15,248 nt of DNA from Limisphaerales bacterium (GTDB taxonomy: Bacteria > Verrucomicrobiota > Verrucomicrobiia > Limisphaerales > UBA11358): assembly GCA_003133815.1 (NCBI GenBank), contig PKZR01000127.1, forward strand, positions 1-15,248, read 5' to 3'. Below the pieces are notes generated by a model. The model had not been told where the DNA came from, made no database searches, and was given only the letters and a program-made list of their open reading frames with translations. Shown piece by piece: positions 14,300 through 15,248 of the stretch (positions within the stretch are counted from its first letter, which is position 1; each line of letters opens with the position of its first letter). Both the position numbers and the translations under genes were made by a program.

Positions 14300-14374
14300 G
14301 CCAGTTTAGCTCAGTGGTAGAGCAACGGTTTTGTAAACCGTCGGTCGTCGGTTCAAATCCGACAACTGGCTCCA
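14300..14374 (+). tRNA. tRNA-Thr (anticodon UGU)
   Basis: All arms are present: acceptor GCCAGTT/AACTGGC (7 bp), D arm GCTC...GAGC, anticodon stem ACGGT/ACCGT with loop TT-TGT-AA (anticodon 14332-14334), a five-base variable loop, and T arm GTCGG-TTCAAAT-CCGAC. The discriminator base is T and CCA is encoded (14372-14374). It reads ACA and related threonine codons. A T-rich stretch follows in the 67 bases before the convergent RNase R gene. I see no integrase or duplicated 3' end that would mark it as an attachment site. Confidence 0.98.
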
Positions 14375-14441
14375 TTTCTTCTCTTGTAAATAATGGGTTT
14401 TGAGGTCGTTTACAATTTTAGCCCTCCGCCATTTACCGGAT

Positions 14442-15248
14442 TCACCGCCGGCGCTTGGAGAAACTTCGATTGCCACTGGATTTCAGCAACGGCCGCTGCG
14501 AGGTCGGCAATTGCGAACCCGAGGTGCGGAACATCGGCTTCGATTCCGACGGGCGCGGGTCTTCGCGTCGCGGTGCCGGTTGATGGGCATCGGGCCGCCG
14601 CGAATCATCGCGGCGTGACGAAGGCGGGCGTGAATCGGAACGTTGCGAATCTTTCCAATGGGGTTTTCCCGAATGCCCTGACGGCGGACGCTTACTTTCC
14701 GGGCGGTAGGACGAAGGTCTTTTCTTCTGTTGAAATTGCTGCGGCCGTGCCGGCGCGGGACGCGCTGCCGGCGACCGCATCGCTACGGGCGAGCGCTCTT
14801 CCACAGCCAGGCAGAAATCCACCTGCTTCTTGAAGCTGTCCACCTTCGCCACCTGCACGGTGAGCTTGTCGCCCAGCTTGATCATGCGCCGCGTGCGGCG
14901 GCCGACTAGGTTGCGGCGCATTTCGTCGAAGACATAAAAGTCATCCTCGATGGTCGAGAGCGGCACGAGTCCGCTCATCGCGAGGCCGGGCACGTCCACG
15001 AAGAAGCCGAAGTTCCGCACGTCGGTCACCAGCGCGGGATATTTTACCGGCTCTCCGGAGGCGAGCTGGGCTTTCAAGAAGGCGAACAACTTCACGTCCT
15101 TGCTGTCGCGTTCGGCGTCGGCGGAATTTCTTTCCGTGACGGAGATATGTTCGGCAATTTCCTTGAGCGCGGATTCCTTCGCCGGGCTTTTATCAAACAG
15201 CGCACGATGCACCACGAGATCAGCGTAGCGGCGGATGGGCGAGGTGAA
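14442..15248 (-). CDS. rnr: Ribonuclease R, C-terminal part (5' end outside the window)
   Basis: The visible 268 residues start inside the RNB catalytic domain at FTSPIRRYADLVVHRALF, a signature of RNase R/RNase II 3'-5' exoribonucleases, which degrade structured RNA in the cytoplasm. An S1 RNA-binding domain follows (about visible residues 70-148: YPALVTDVRNFGFFVDV, SGLVPLSTIEDDFY, GDKLTVQVAKVDSFKKQVDF). Then comes a tail of nearly 120 residues rich in Arg, Pro, Ser, Asp and Lys (for example SSRRDDSRRPDAHQPAPRRED), low in complexity and probably disordered. Such basic tails are known from RNase R of other bacteria and aid RNA or ribosome binding; this one is long. The gene converges on the tRNA-Thr gene with 67 bases between. 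Confidence 0.94.
   Translation of the reverse strand, partial: FTSPIRRYADLVVHRALFDKSPAKESALKEIAEHISVTERNSADAERDSKDVKLFAFLKAQLASGEPVKYPALVTDVRNFGFFVDVPGLAMSGLVPLSTIEDDFYVFDEMRRNLVGRRTRRMIKLGDKLTVQVAKVDSFKKQVDFCLAVEERSPVAMRSPAARPAPARPQQFQQKKRPSSYRPESKRPPSGHSGKPHWKDSQRSDSRPPSSRRDDSRRPDAHQPAPRREDPRPSESKPMFRTSGSQLPTSQRPLLKSSGNRSFSKRRR

Noticed and set aside
14300..14374. tRNA-Thr as an attachment site of an integrated element
   Set aside because: No integrase gene and no second copy of the tRNA 3' end was seen; both neighbours are housekeeping-type genes.

Overview
The window looks like chromosomal DNA of a Verrucomicrobiota bacterium, probably of the Pedosphaera/Limisphaerales type. This is an inference, not a proof. 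It rests on the moderate G+C, the two small prepilin-like proteins with the 'NACINNLRQID-GINEWALENG' body that I associate with this phylum, the PocR-AraC regulator, and the NarL-type two-component pairs. No phage, transposase, CRISPR or plasmid gene is visible.

Left part (1-3321, minus strand): a compact run reads ABC-2 ATPase, ABC-2 permease (ATGA overlap), an anchored TPR protein (3-bp gap) and hisB, the histidine-pathway imidazoleglycerol-phosphate dehydratase. HisB carries an extra in-frame block of about 18 residues, and the DNA of that block is a row of three perfect hairpins. Next (3449-4522, minus) come two paralogous prepilin-like genes, each transcribed alone; the upstream copy (4136-4522) has a clear intrinsic terminator.

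Middle part (4726-7033, minus): a membrane-bound NarL/UhpB-type histidine kinase and its response regulator overlap by 17 bases, preceded by a small DUF2721-type membrane protein. A divergent spacer leads to the plus strand.

Right part (7373-14120, plus): a radical SAM protein of the COG0731 type, a PocR-AraC regulator, a soluble PAS-PAS histidine kinase with a FixL-like haem pocket (H99 and R119 align with the proximal His200 and distal Arg220 of Bradyrhizobium FixL), its NarL-type response regulator (ATGA overlap), then cydA and cydB for a short-Q-loop cytochrome bd quinol oxidase (ATGA overlap). The layout suggests a local oxygen-response unit: a haem PAS kinase senses O2, the regulator acts on DNA, and the high-affinity oxidase is the obvious target. 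The second kinase/regulator pair is paralogous to the one at 4726-6418 and may share or cross-talk with this circuit.

Right edge: a tRNA-Thr(UGU) with encoded CCA, then, convergent to it, the 3' part of an RNase R gene that runs out of the window and ends in a long basic, Arg/Pro/Ser-rich tail.
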